From contig OZ024744.1 in NCBI GenBank assembly GCA_964016885.1, forward strand, positions 69,242,778 through 69,306,777: a DNA stretch of 64,000 bases, given 5' to 3'. This document shows positions 24,731 through 42,600 of this stretch, piece after piece (position 1 is the stretch's first letter; every line of letters begins with the position of its first letter). Source of the stretch: Eledone cirrhosa. Lineage: Eukaryota; Mollusca; Cephalopoda; Octopoda; Eledonidae. Both the position numbers and the translations under genes were made by a program. The notes below the pieces were generated by a model that was not told where the DNA came from, ran no database searches, and was given only the letters and a program-made list of their open reading frames with translations.

Positions 24731-27700
24731 CAGACATACACTGACACAGACATACACTGTCACATACATACACTGACACAGACATACACTGACACAGACA
24801 AACAATGACATAGACATACACAGACATAGACATACACAGACACAGACATACACTGACACATACATACACTGACATAGACATACACTGACATAGACATACA
24901 CTGACACAGACATACACATACTCAGACATACACTGACACAGACATACACTGACACAGACATACACTGACACAGACATACACTGGCATAGACATACACTGA
25001 CTCACACATACACTGACATAGACATACACTGACAGAGACATACACTGACATAGACATACACTGACACAGACATACACTGACATAGACATACACTGACATA
25101 GACATACACTGACATAGACATACACTGACATAGACATACACAGACTCAGACATACACTGACATAGATATACACAGACTCAGACATACACTAACACAGACA
25201 TACACTGTCATAGACATACACTGACACAGACATACACTTGCATAGACATACACTGACATACACTGACATAGACATACACTGACACATACATACACTGACA
25301 TAGACATACACTGACACAGACAAACACTGACACAGACATACACTGACACATACATACACTGACATAGACATACACAGACTCAGACATACACTGACATAGA
25401 CATACACTGACATAGACATACACTGACACAGACATACACTGGCATAGACATACACTGTCACATACATACACTGACATAGATATACACTGACGCAGACATA
25501 CACTGACACAGATATACACTGACATAGACATACACAGACTCAGACATACACTGACATAGACATACACAGACTCAGACATACACTGACACAGACATACACT
25601 GACATAGACATACACATACTCAGACATACACTGACACAGACATACACTGACACAGACATACACTGACATAGACATACACAGACTCAGACATACACTGACA
25701 CAGACATACACTGTCATAGACATACACAGACTCAGACATACACTGACATAGACATACACTGACATAGACATACACTGACACAGACATACACTGTCATAGA
25801 CATACACTGTCACATACATACACTTACATAGACATACACAGACTCAGACATACACTGACATAGACATACACTGACATAGACATACACTGACACAGACATA
25901 CACTGACATAGACATACACTGACACAGACATACACAGACTCAGACATACACTGATATAGACATACACTGACACAGACATACACTGACATAGACATATACT
26001 GGCATAGACATACACAGACACAGACATACACTGACATAGACATACACTGACACAGACATACACTGACATAGACATACACTGACACAGACATACACTGACA
26101 TAGACATACACAGACTCAGACATACACTGACACAGACATACAGTGACACAGACATACACTGGCATAGGCATACACTGACACAGACATACACTGACATAGA
26201 CATACACTGACACAGACATACACTGACATAGACATACACAGACTCAGACATACACTGACACAGACATACACTGGCATAGACATACACTGACACAGACATA
26301 CACTGACATAGACATACACTGACACAGACATACACTGACATAGACATACACAGACTCAGACATTCATGGGCATAGACATACACAGACTCAGACATACACA
26401 GACTCAGACATACACTGACATAGACATACACTGACACAGACATACACTGGCATAGACATACACTGACACAGACATACACTGGCATAGACATACACTGACA
26501 CAGACATACACTGATATAGACATACACAGACTCAGACATACACTGACAGAGACATACACTGACACAGACATACACTGACATAGACATACACTGACATAGA
26601 CATACACAGACTCAGACATACACTGACATAGACATACACTGACATAGACATACACAGAGTCAGACATACACAGACATACACTGACATATACATACACAGA
26701 CTAAGACATACACTGACACAGACATACACTGACATAGACATACACAGACATAGATATACACTGGCATAGACATACACTGACACAGACATAACACTGACAC
26801 AGACATACACTGACACAACATACACTGTCACATACATACGCTGACATAGACATACACAGTCACTGACATACACTGACACAGACATACACTGACATAGACA
26901 TGAACATAATCAGACATACACTGACATAGATATACACTGACACAGACATACACTGACATAGACATACACAGACTCAGACATACACTGACATAGACATACA
27001 CAGACATAGATATACACTGACATAGACATACACTGGCAGAGACATACACTGACTCAGACATACACAGACACAGACATACACTGACACAGACATACACTGA
27101 CACAGACATACACTGATAAAGACATACACTGACACAGACATACACTGACAGAGACATACACTGACATAGACATACACTGACATAGACATACACTGACACA
27201 GACATACACTGTCACATACATACACTGACACAGACATACACTGACATAGACATACACTGACACAGACATACACTGGCATAGACATACACTGACACAGACA
27301 TACACTGACATAGACATACACTGACATAGACATACACAGACTCAGACATACACAGACACAGTCATACACTGACACAGACATACACTGACATAGAGATACA
27401 CAGACTCAGACATACACTGACATAGACATACACAGACTCAGACATACACTGACACAGACATACACTGACATAGACATACACAGACACAGACATACAAAGA
27501 CATACACAGACATAGATATACACTGACACAGACATACACTGACATAAACATACACTGACATAGACATACACTGACACAGACATACACTGACATAGACATA
27601 CACTGACATAGACATACACAGACATAGATATACACTGACACAGACATACACTGACATAGACATACACAGACTCAGACATACACTGACATAGACATACACT

Positions 27701-30700
27701 GACACAGACATACACTGATATAGACATACACAGACTCAGACATACACTGACAGAGACATACACTGACACAGACATACACTGACATAGACATACACCGACA
27801 TAGACATACAAAGAGTCAGACATACACTGACATAGACATACACAGACATAGATATACACTGGCATAGACATACACTGACACAGACATAACACTGACACAG
27901 ACATACACTGACACAACATATACTGTCACATACATACACTGACATAGACATACACAGACACTGACATACACTGACACAGACATACACTGACATAGACATA
28001 CACAGACTCAGACATACACTGACATAGACATACACTGTCATAGACATACACAGACTCAGACATACACAGATATACACTGACATATACATACACAGACTAA
28101 GACATACACTGACACAGACATACACTGACATAGACATACACAGACTCAGACATACACTGACATAGACATACACTGACATAGACATACACTGGCATAGACA
28201 TACACTGACACATACGTACACTGACACAGACATACACTGACATAGACATAAACTGACATAGACATACACAGACACAGACATACACTGACACAGACATACA
28301 CATACTCAGACATACACAGACACAGACATACACTGACACAGACATACACTGACACAGACATACACTGACATAGACATACACTGACACAGACGTACACTGA
28401 CATAGACATACACTGACATAGACATACACAGATTCAGACATACACTGACATAGACATACACAGACTCAGACATACACTGACATAGACATACACTGACATA
28501 GACATACACAGACTCATCATACACAGACATACACTGACATAGACATACACAGACTCAGACATACACTGACATAGACATACACTGACATAGACATACACTG
28601 GCATAGACATACACTGACACATACGTACACTGACACAGACATACACTGACATAGACATAAACTGACATAGACATACACAGACACAGACATACACTGACAC
28701 AGACATACACATACTCAGACATACACAGACACAGACATACACTGACACAGACATACACTGACACAGACATACACTGACATAGACATACACTGACACAGAC
28801 ATACACTGACATAGACATACACTGACATAGACATACACAGACTCAGACATACACTGACATAGACATACACAGACTCAGACATACACTGACACAGACATAC
28901 ACTGACATAGACATACACAGACTCAGACATACAAAGACATACACAGACATAGATATACACTGACACAGACATACACTGACATAAACATACACTGACATGG
29001 ACATACACTGACACAGACATACACTGACATAGACATACACTGACATAGACATACACAGACATAGATATACACTGACACAGACTTACACTGACACAGACAT
29101 ACACTGACACAGACATACGCTGACACAGACATACACTGACTCAGACATACACAGACTCAGACATACACAGACTCAGACATACACTGACACAGAGATACAC
29201 TGATACAGACATACACTAGCACAGACATACACTGACATAGACATACACTGACACATACATACACTGACACAGACATACACTGATACAGCCATACACTGAC
29301 ACAGACATACACTGACTCAGACATACACAGACTCAGACATACACAGACTCAGACATACACTGACACAGACATACACTGACACAGACATACACTGACTCAG
29401 ACATACATTGACACAGACATACACTAACATAGACATACACTGACATAGACATACACAGACTCAGACATACACAGACATACACGGACATAGACATACACCG
29501 ACATAGACATACACAGAGTCAGACATACACTGACATAGACATACACAGACATAGATATACACTGACATAGACATACACTGACACAGACATACACTGTCAC
29601 ATACATACACTGACACAGACATACACTGACATAGACATACACTGACACAGACATACACTGGCATAGACATACACTGACACAGACATACACTGACATAGAC
29701 ATACACTGACATAGACATACACAGACTCAGACATACACAGACACAGACATACACTGACACAGACATAATCTGACATAGACATACACAGACTCAGACATAC
29801 ACTGACATAGGCATACACAGACTCAGACATACACTGACATAGACATACACTGACATAGACATACACAGACTCAGACATACACTGACATAGACATACACTG
29901 ACATAGACATACACAGAGTCAGACATACACAGACATACACTGACATATACATACACAGACTAAGACATACACTGACACAGACATACACTGACATAGACAT
30001 ACACAGACATAGATATACACTGGCATAGACATACACTGACACAGACATAACACTGACACAGACATACACTGACACAACATACACTGTCACATACATACGC
30101 TGACATAGACATACACAGACACTGACATACACTGACACAGACATACACTGACATAGACATGTACATAATCAGACATACACTGACATAGATATACACTGAC
30201 ACAGACATACACTGACATAGACATACACAGACTCAGACATACACTGACATAGACATACACAGACATAGATATACACTGACAAAGACATACACTGGCAGAG
30301 ACATACACTGACTCAGACATACACAGACACAGACATACACTGACACAGACATACACTGACACAGACATACACTGATACAGACATACACTGACACAGACAT
30401 ACACTGACAGAGACATACACTGACATAGACATACACTGACATAGACATACACTGACACAGACATACACTGTCACATACATACACTGACACAGACATACAC
30501 TGACATAGACATACACTGACACAGACATACACTGGCATAGACATACACTGACACAGACATACACTGACATAGACATACACTGACATAGACATACACAGAC
30601 TCAGACATACACAGACACAGTCATACACTGACACAGACATACACTGACATAGACATACACAGACTCAGACATACACTGACATAGACATACACAGACTCAG

Positions 30701-33058
30701 ACATACACTGACACAGACATACACTGACATAGACATACACAGACACAGACATACAAAGACATACACAGACATAGATATACACTGACACAGACATACACTG
30801 ACATAAACATACACTGACATAGACATACACTGACACAGACATACACTGACATAGACATACACTGACATAGACATACACAGACATAGATATACACTGACAC
30901 AGACATACACTGACATAGACATACACAGACTCAGACATACACTGACATAGACATACACTGACACAGACATACACTGGCATCGGTATACACTGACACAGAC
31001 ATACACTGATATAGACATACACAGACTCAGACATACACTGACAGAGACATACACTGACACAGACATACACTGACATAGACATACACCGACATAGACATAC
31101 AAAGAGTCAGACATACACTGACATAGACATACACAGACATAGATATACACTGGCATAGACATACACTGACACAGACATAACACTGACACAGACATACACT
31201 GACACAACATACACTGTCACATACATACACTGACATAGACATACACAGACACTGACATACACTGACACAGACATACACTGACATAGACATACACAGACTC
31301 AGACATACACTGACATAGACATACACTGACATAGACATACACAGACTCAGACATACACAGATATACACTGACATATACATACACAGACTAAGACATACAC
31401 TGACACAGACATACACTGACATAGACATACACAGACTCAGACATACACTGACATAGACATACACTGACATAGACATACACTGGCATAGACATACACTGAC
31501 ACATACGTACACTGACACAGACATACACTGACATAGACATAAACTGACATAGACATACACAGACACAGACATACACTGACACAGACATACACATACTCAG
31601 ACATACACAGACACAGACATACACTGACACAGACATACACTGACACAGACATACACTGACACAGACATACACTGACATAGACATACACTGACATAGACAT
31701 ACACAGACTCAGACATACACTGACATAGACATACACAGACTCAGACATACACTGACATAGACATACACTGACATAGACATACACAGACTCAGACATACAC
31801 AGATATACACTGACATATACATACACAGACTAAGACATACACTGACACAGACATACACTGACATAGACATACACAGACATAGATGTACACTGACACAGAC
31901 ATACACTGACATAGACATACACTGGCATAGACATACACTGACACATACGTACACTGACACAGACATACACTGACATAGACATAAAATGACATAGACATAC
32001 ACAGACACAGACATACACTTACACAGACATACACATACTCAGACATACACAGACACAGATATACACTGACACAGACATACACTGACACAGACATACACTG
32101 ACATAGACATGCACTGACACAGACATACACTGACATAGACATACACTGACATAGACATACACAGACTCAGACATACACTGACATAGACATACACAGACTC
32201 AGACATACACTGACACAGACATACACTGACATAGACATACACAGACTCAGACATACAAAGACATACACAGACATAGATATACACTGACACAGACATACAC
32301 TGACATAAACATACACTGACATGGACATACACTGACACAGACATACACTGACATAGACATACACTGACATAGACATACACAGACATAGATATACACTGAC
32401 ACAGACTTATACTGACACAGACATACACTGACACAGACATACGCTGACACAGACATACACTGACTCAGACATACACAGACTCAGACATACACAGACTCAG
32501 ACATACACTGACACAGAGATACACTGATACAGACATACACTAGCACAGACATACACTGACATAGACATACACTGACACATACATACACTGACACAGACAT
32601 ACACTGATACAGCCATACACTGACACAGACATACACTGACTCAGACATACACAGACTCAGACATACACAGACTCAGACATACACTGACACAGACATACAC
32701 TGACTCAGACATACATTGACACAGACATACACTGACATAGACATACACTGACATAGACATACACAGACTCAGACATACACAGACATACACGGACATAGAC
32801 ATACACTGACATAGACATACACAGACATAGATATACACTGACACAGACATACACTGACATAGACATACACAGACTCAGACATACACTGACATAGACATAC
32901 ACTGACACAGACATACACTGGCATCGGTATACACTGACACAGACATACACTGATATAGACATACACAGACTCAGACATACACTGACAGAGACATACACTG
33001 ACACAGACATACACTGACATAGACATACACCGACATAGACATACAAAGAGTCAGACAT
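24731..33058. repeat. Higher-order block, 8,401-bp type, copy 2
   Basis: It continues directly from copy 1, so the two are in tandem. The offset falls from 8,401 to 8,353 near 31.9 kb, a net loss of 48 bp (three units). Beyond about 33,058 the sequence continues as a different earlier segment, which marks the block boundary. Confidence 0.82.
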
Positions 33059-36000
33059 ACACTGACATAGACATACACAGACATAGATATACACTGGCAT
33101 AGACATACACTGACACAGACATAACACTGACACAGACATACACTGACACAACATACACTGTCACATACATACACTGACATAGACATACACAGACACTGAC
33201 ATACACTGACACAGACATACACTGACATAGACATACACAGACTCAGACATACACTGACATAGACATACACTGACATAGACATACACAGACTCAGACATAC
33301 ACAGATATACACTGACATATACATACACAGACTAAGACATACACTGACACAGACATACACTGACATAGACATACACAGACTCAGACATACACTGACATAG
33401 ACATACACTGACATAGACATACACTGGCATAGACATACACTGACACATACGTACACTGACACAGACATACACTGACATAGACATAAACTGACATAGACAT
33501 ACACAGACACAGACATACACTGACACAGACATACACATACTCAGACATACACAGACACAGACATACACTGACACAGACATACACTGACACAGACATACAC
33601 TGACATAGACATACACTGACACAGACATACACTGACATAGACATACACTGACATAGACATACACAGACTCAGACATACACAGACTCAGACATACACTGAT
33701 ATAGACATACACTGACACAGACATACACTGACATAGACATATACTGGCATAGACATACACAGACACAGACATACACTGACATAGACATACACTGACACAG
33801 ACATACACTGACATAGACATACACTGACACAGACATACACAGACTCAGACATACACTGATATAGACATACACTGACACAGACATACACTGACATAGACAT
33901 ATACTGGCATAGACATACACAGACACAGACATACACTGACATAGACATACACTGACACAGACATACACTGACATAGACATACACTGACACAGACATACAC
34001 TGACATAGACATACACAGACTCAGACATACACTGACACAGACATACAGTGACACAGACATACACTGGCATAGGCATACACTGACACAGACATACACTGAC
34101 ATAGACATACACTGACACAGACATACACTGACATAGACATACACAGACTCAGACATACACTGACACAGACATACACTTGCATAGACATACACTGACACAG
34201 ACATACACTGACATAGACATACACTGACACAGACATACACTGACATAGACATACACAGACTCAGACATTCATGGGCATAGACATACACAGACTCAGACAT
34301 ACACAGACTCAGACATACACTGACATAGACATACACTGACACAGACATACACTGGCATAGACATACACTGACACAGACATACACTGGCATAGACATACAC
34401 TGACACAGACATACACTGATATAGACATACACAGACTCAGACATACACTGACAGAGACATACACTGACACAGACATACACTGACATAGACATACACTGAC
34501 ATAGACATACACAGACTCAGACATACACTGACATAGACATACACTGACATAGACATACACAGAGTCAGACATACACAGACATACACTGACATATACATAC
34601 ACAGACTAAGACATACACTGACACAGACATACACTGACATAGACATACACAGACATAGATATACACTGGCATAGACATACACTGACACAGACATAACACT
34701 GACACAGACATACACTGACACAACATACACTGTCACATACATACGCTGACATAGACATACACAGTCACTGACATACACTGACACAGACATACACTGACAT
34801 AGACATGAACATAATCAGACATACACTGACATAGATATACACTGACACAGACATACACTGACATAGACATACACAGACTCAGACATACACTGACATAGAC
34901 ATACACAGACATAGATATACACTGACATAGACATACACTGGCAGAGACATACACTGACTCAGACATACACAGACACAGACATACACTGACACAGACATAC
35001 ACTGACACAGACATACACTGATAAAGACATACACTGACACAGACATACACTGACAGAGACATACACTGACATAGACATACACTGACATAGACATACACTG
35101 ACACAGACATACACTGTCACATACATACACTGACACAGACATACACTGACATAGACATACACTGACACAGACATACACTGCCATAGACATACACTGACAC
35201 AGACATACACTGACATAGACATACACTGACATAGACATACACAGACTCAGACATACACAGACACAGTCATACACTGACACAGACATACACTGACATAGAC
35301 ATACACAGACTCAGACATACACTGACATAGACATACACAGACTCAGACATACAGTGACACAGACATACACTGACATAGACATACACAGACACAGACATAC
35401 AAAGACCTACACAGACATAGATATACACTGACACAGACATACACTGACATAAACATACACTGACATAGACATACACTGACACAGACATACACTGACATAG
35501 ACATACACTGACATAGACATACACAGACATAGATATACACTGACACAGACATACACTGACATAGACATACACAGACTCAGACATACACTGACATAGACAT
35601 ACACTGACACAGACATACACTGATATAGACATACACAGACTCAGAATACACTGACAGAGACATACACTGACACAGACATACACTGACATAGACATACACC
35701 GACATAGACATACAAAGAGTCAGACATACACTGACACAGACATACACAGACATAGATATACACTGGCATAGACATACACTGACACAGACATAACACTGAC
35801 ACAGACATACACTGACACAACATATACTGTCACATACATACACTGACATAGACATACACAGACACTGACATACACTGACACAGACATACACTGACATAGA
35901 CATACACAGACTCAGACATACACTGACATAGACATACACTGTCATAGACATACACAGACTCAGACATACACAGATATACACTGACATATACATACACAGA

Positions 36001-39000
36001 CTAAGACATACACTGACACAGACATACACTGACATAGACATACACAGACTCAGACATACACTGACATAGACATACACTGACATAGACATACACTGGCATA
36101 GACATACACTGACACATACGTACACTGACACAGACATACACTGACATAGACATAAACTGACATAGACATACACAGACACAGACATACACTGACACAGACA
36201 TACACATACTCAGACATACACAGACACAGACATACACTGACACAGACATACACTGACACAGACATACACATACTCAGACATACACAGACACAGATATACA
36301 CTGACACAGACATACACTGACACAGACATACACTGACATAGACATGCACTGACACAGACATACACTGACATAGACATACACTGACATAGACATACACAGA
36401 CTCAGACATACACTGACATAGACATACACAGACTCAGACATACACTGACACAGACATACACTGACATAGACATACACAGACTCAGACATACAAAGACATA
36501 CACAGACATAGATATACACTGACACAGACATACACTGACATAAACATACACTGACATGGACATACACTGACACAGACATACACTGACATAGACATACACT
36601 GACATAGACATACACAGACATAGATATACACTGACACAGACTTACACTGACACAGACATACACTGACACAGACATACGCTGACACAGACATACACTGACT
36701 CAGACATACACAGACTCAGACATACACAGACTCAGACATACACTGACACAGAGATACACTGATACAGACATACACTAGCACAGACATACACTGACATAGA
36801 CATACACTGACACATACATACACTGACACAGACATACACTGATACAGCCATACACTGACACAGACATACACTGACTCAGACATACACAGACTCAGACATA
36901 CACAGACTCAGACATACACTGACACAGACATACACTGACTCAGACATACATTGACACAGACATACACTGACATAGACATACACTGACATAGACATACACA
37001 GACTCAGACATACACAGACATACACGGACATAGACATACACTGACATAGACATACACAGACATAGATATACACTGACACAGACATACACTGACATAGACA
37101 TACACAGACTCAGACATACACTGACATAGACATACACTGACACAGACATACACTGGCATCGGTATACACTGACACAGACATACACTGATATAGACATACA
37201 CAGACTCAGACATACACTGACAGAGACATACACTGACACAGACATACACTGACATAGACATACACCGACATAGACATACAAAGAGTCAGACATACACTGA
37301 CATAGACATACACAGACATAGATATACACTGGCATAGACATACACTGACACAGACATAACACTGACACAGACATACACTGACACAACATACACTGTCACA
37401 TACATACACTGACATAGACATACACAGACACTGACATACACTGACACAGACATACACTGACATAGACATACACAGACTCAGACATACACTGACATAGACA
37501 TACACTGACATAGACATACACAGACTCAGACATACACAGATATACACTGACATATACATACACAGACTAAGACATACACTGACACAGACATACACTGACA
37601 TAGACATACACAGACTCAGACATACACTGACATAGACATACACTGACATAGACATACACTGGCATAGACATACACTGACACATACGTACACTGACACAGA
37701 CATACACTGACATAGACATAAACTGACATAGACATACACAGACACAGACATACACTGACACAGACATACACATACTCAGACATACACAGACACAGACATA
37801 CACTGACACAGACATACACTGACACAGACATACACTGACATAGACATACACTGACACAGACATACACTGACATAGACATACACTGACATAGACATACACA
37901 GACTCAGACATACACAGACTCAGACATACACTGATATAGACATACACTGACACAGACATACACTGACATAGACATATACTGGCATAGACATACACAGACA
38001 CAGACATACACTGACATAGACATACACTGACACAGACATACACTGACATAGACATACACTGACACAGACATACACAGACTCAGACATACACTGATATAGA
38101 CATACACTGACACAGACATACACTGACATAGACATATACTGGCATAGACATACACAGACACAGACATACACTGACATAGACATACACTGACACAGACATA
38201 CACTGACATAGACATACACTGACACAGACATACACTGACATAGACATACACAGACTCAGACATACACTGACACAGACATACAGTGACACAGACATACACT
38301 GGCATAGGCATACACTGACACAGACATACACTGACATAGACATACACTGACACAGACATACACTGACATAGACATACACAGACTCAGACATACACTGACA
38401 CAGACATACACTGGCATAGACATACACTGACACAGACATACACTGACATAGACATACACTGACACAGACATACACTGACATAGACATACACAGACTCAGA
38501 CATTCATGGGCATAGACATACACAGACTCAGACATACACAGACTCAGACATACACTGACATAGACATACACTGACACAGACATACACTGGCATAGACATA
38601 CACTGACACAGACATACACTGGCATAGACATACACTGACACAGACATACACTGATATAGACATACACAGACTCAGACATACACTGACAGAGACATACACT
38701 GACACAGACATACACTGACATAGACATACACTGACATAGACATACACAGACTCAGACATACACTGACATAGACATACACTGACATAGACATACACAGAGT
38801 CAGACATACACAGACATACACTGACATATACATACACAGACTAAGACATACACTGACACAGACATACACTGACATAGACATACACAGACATAGATATACA
38901 CTGGCATAGACATACACTGACACAGACATAACACTGACACAGACATACACTGACACAACATACACTGTCACATACATACGCTGACATAGACATACACAGT

Positions 39001-39620
39001 CACTGACATACACTGACACAGACATACACTGACATAGACATGAACATAATCAGACATACACTGACATAGATATACACTGACACAGACATACACTGACATA
39101 GACATACACAGACTCAGACATACACTGACATAGACATACACAGACATAGATATACACTGACATAGACATACACTGGCAGAGACATACACTGACTCAGACA
39201 TACACAGACACAGACATACACTGACACAGACATACACTGACACAGACATACACTGATAAAGACATACACTGACACAGACATACACTGACAGAGACATACA
39301 CTGACATAGACATACACTGACATAGACATACACTGACACAGACATACACTGTCACATACATACACTGACACAGACATACACTGACATAGACATACACTGA
39401 CACAGACATACACTGCCATAGACATACACTGACACAGACATACACTGACATAGACATACACTGACATAGACATACACAGACTCAGACATACACAGACACA
39501 GTCATACACTGACACAGACATACACTGACATAGACATACACAGACTCAGACATACACTGACATAGACATACACAGACTCAGACATACAGTGACACAGACA
39601 TACACTGACATAGACATACA
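27385..39620. repeat. Higher-order block, 12,236 bp, copy 1
   Basis: Private variants recur 12,236 bp later: tagagatacacag at 27,392 and 39,628, acttatactgacac at 32,406 and 44,642, ggcatcggtatac at 30,976 and 43,212. The right edge is marked by a change of lineage between cagtgacacag at 39,587 (a variant shared with 35,352) and tagagatacac at 39,628 (shared with 27,392). Confidence 0.85.
32030..39600. repeat. Tandem pair of about 4,235-bp units inside the array
   Basis: Unit 1 spans about 32,030-36,264 and unit 2 about 36,265-39,600. Landmarks repeat at 4,235 bp: cagacacagatatac near 32,052 and 36,288, ggcatcggtatac at 32,920 and 37,155, cattcatggg at 34,266 and 38,501, catgaacataatcag at 34,806 and 39,040. 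Unit 2 is cut short by the start of the next 12.2-kb block. Confidence 0.82.
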
Positions 39621-42600
39621 CTGACATAGAGATACACAGACTCAGACATACACTGACATAGACATACACAGACTCAGACATACACTGACACAGACATACA
39701 CTGACATAGACATACACAGACACAGACATACAAAGACATACACAGACATAGATATACACTGACACAGACATACACTGACATAAACATACACTGACATAGA
39801 CATACACTGACACAGACATACACTGACATAGACATACACTGACATAGACATACACAGACATAGATATACACTGACACAGACATACACTGACATAGACATA
39901 CACAGACTCAGACATACACTGACATAGACATACACTGACACAGACATACACTGATATAGACATACACAGACTCAGACATACACTGACAGAGACATACACT
40001 GACACAGACATACACTGACATAGACATACACCGACATAGACATACAAAGAGTCAGACATACACTGACATAGACATACACAGACATAGATATACACTGGCA
40101 TAGACATACACTGACACAGACATAACACTGACACAGACATACACTGACACAACATATACTGTCACATACATACACTGACATAGACATACACAGACACTGA
40201 CATACACTGACACAGACATACACTGACATAGACATACACAGACTCAGACATACACTGACATAGACATACACTGTCATAGACATACACAGACTCAGACATA
40301 CACAGATATACACTGACATATACATACACAGACTAAGACATACACTGACACAGACATACACTGACATAGACATACACAGACTCAGACATACACTGACATA
40401 GACATACACTGACATAGACATACACTGGCATAGACATACACTGACACATACGTACACTGACACAGACATACACTGACATAGACATAAACTGACATAGACA
40501 TACACAGACACAGACATACACTGACACAGACATACACATACTCAGACATACACAGACACAGACATACACTGACACAGACATACACTGACACAGACATACA
40601 CTGACATAGACATACACTGACACAGACGTACACTGACATAGACATACACTGACATAGACATACACAGATTCAGACATACACTGACATAGACATACACAGA
40701 CTCAGACATACACTGACATAGACATACACTGACATAGACATACACAGACTCATCATACACAGACATACACTGAAATAGACATACACAGACTCAGACATAC
40801 ACTGACATAGACATACACTGACATAGACATACACTGGCATAGACATACACTGACACATACGTACACTGACACAGACATACACTGACATAGACATAAACTG
40901 ACATAGACATACACAGACACAGACATACACTGACACAGACATACACATACTCAGACATACACAGACACAGACATACACTGACACAGACATACACTGACAC
41001 AGACATACACTGACATAGACATACACTGACACAGACATACACTGACATAGACATACACTGACATAGACATACACAGACTCAGACATACACTGACATAGAC
41101 ATACACAGACTCAGACATACACTGACACAGACATACACTGACATAGACATACACAGACTCAGACATACAAAGACATACACAGACATAGATATACACTGAC
41201 ACAGACATACACTGACATAAACATACACTGACATGGACATACACTGACACAGACATACACTGACATAGACATACACTGACATAGACATACACAGACATAG
41301 ATATACACTGACACAGACTTACACTGACACAGACATACACTGACACAGACATACGCTGACACAGACATACACTGACTCAGACATACACAGACTCAGACAT
41401 ACACAGACTCAGACATACACTGACACAGAGATACACTGATACAGACATACACTAGCACAGACATACACTGACATAGACATACACTGACACATACATACAC
41501 TGACACAGACATACACTGATACAGCCATACACTGACACAGACATACACTGACTCAGACATACACAGACTCAGACATACACAGACTCAGACATACACTGAC
41601 ACAGACATACACTGACACAGACATACACTGACTCAGACATACATTGACACAGACATACACTAACATAGACATACACTGACATAGACATACACAGACTCAG
41701 ACATACACAGACATACACGGACATAGACATACACCGACATAGACATACACAGAGTCAGACATACACTGACATAGACATACACAGACATAGATATACACTG
41801 ACATAGACATACACTGACACAGACATACACTGTCACATACATACACTGACACAGACATACACTGACATAGACATACACTGACACAGACATACACTGGCAT
41901 AGACATACACTGACACAGACATACACTGACATAGACATACACTGACATAGACATACACAGACTCAGACATACACAGACACAGACATACACTGACACAGAC
42001 ATAATCTGACATAGACATACACAGACTCAGACATACACTGACATAGGCATACACAGACTCAGACATACACTGACATAGACATACACTGACATAGACATAC
42101 ACAGACTCAGACATACACTGACATAGACATACACTGACATAGACATACACAGAGTCAGACATACACAGACATACACTGACATATACATACACAGACTAAG
42201 ACATACACTGACACAGACATACACTGACATAGACATACACAGACATAGATATACACTGGCATAGACATACACTGACACAGACATAACACTGACACAGACA
42301 TACACTGACACAACATACACTGTCACATACATACGCTGACATAGACATACACAGACACTGACATACACTGACACAGACATACACTGACATAGACATGTAC
42401 ATAATCAGACATACACTGACATAGATATACACTGACACAGACATACACTGACATAGACATACACAGACTCAGACATACACTGACATAGACATACACAGAC
42501 ATAGATATACACTGACAAAGACATACACTGGCAGAGACATACACTGACTCAGACATACACAGACACAGACATACACTGACACAGACATACACTGACACAG

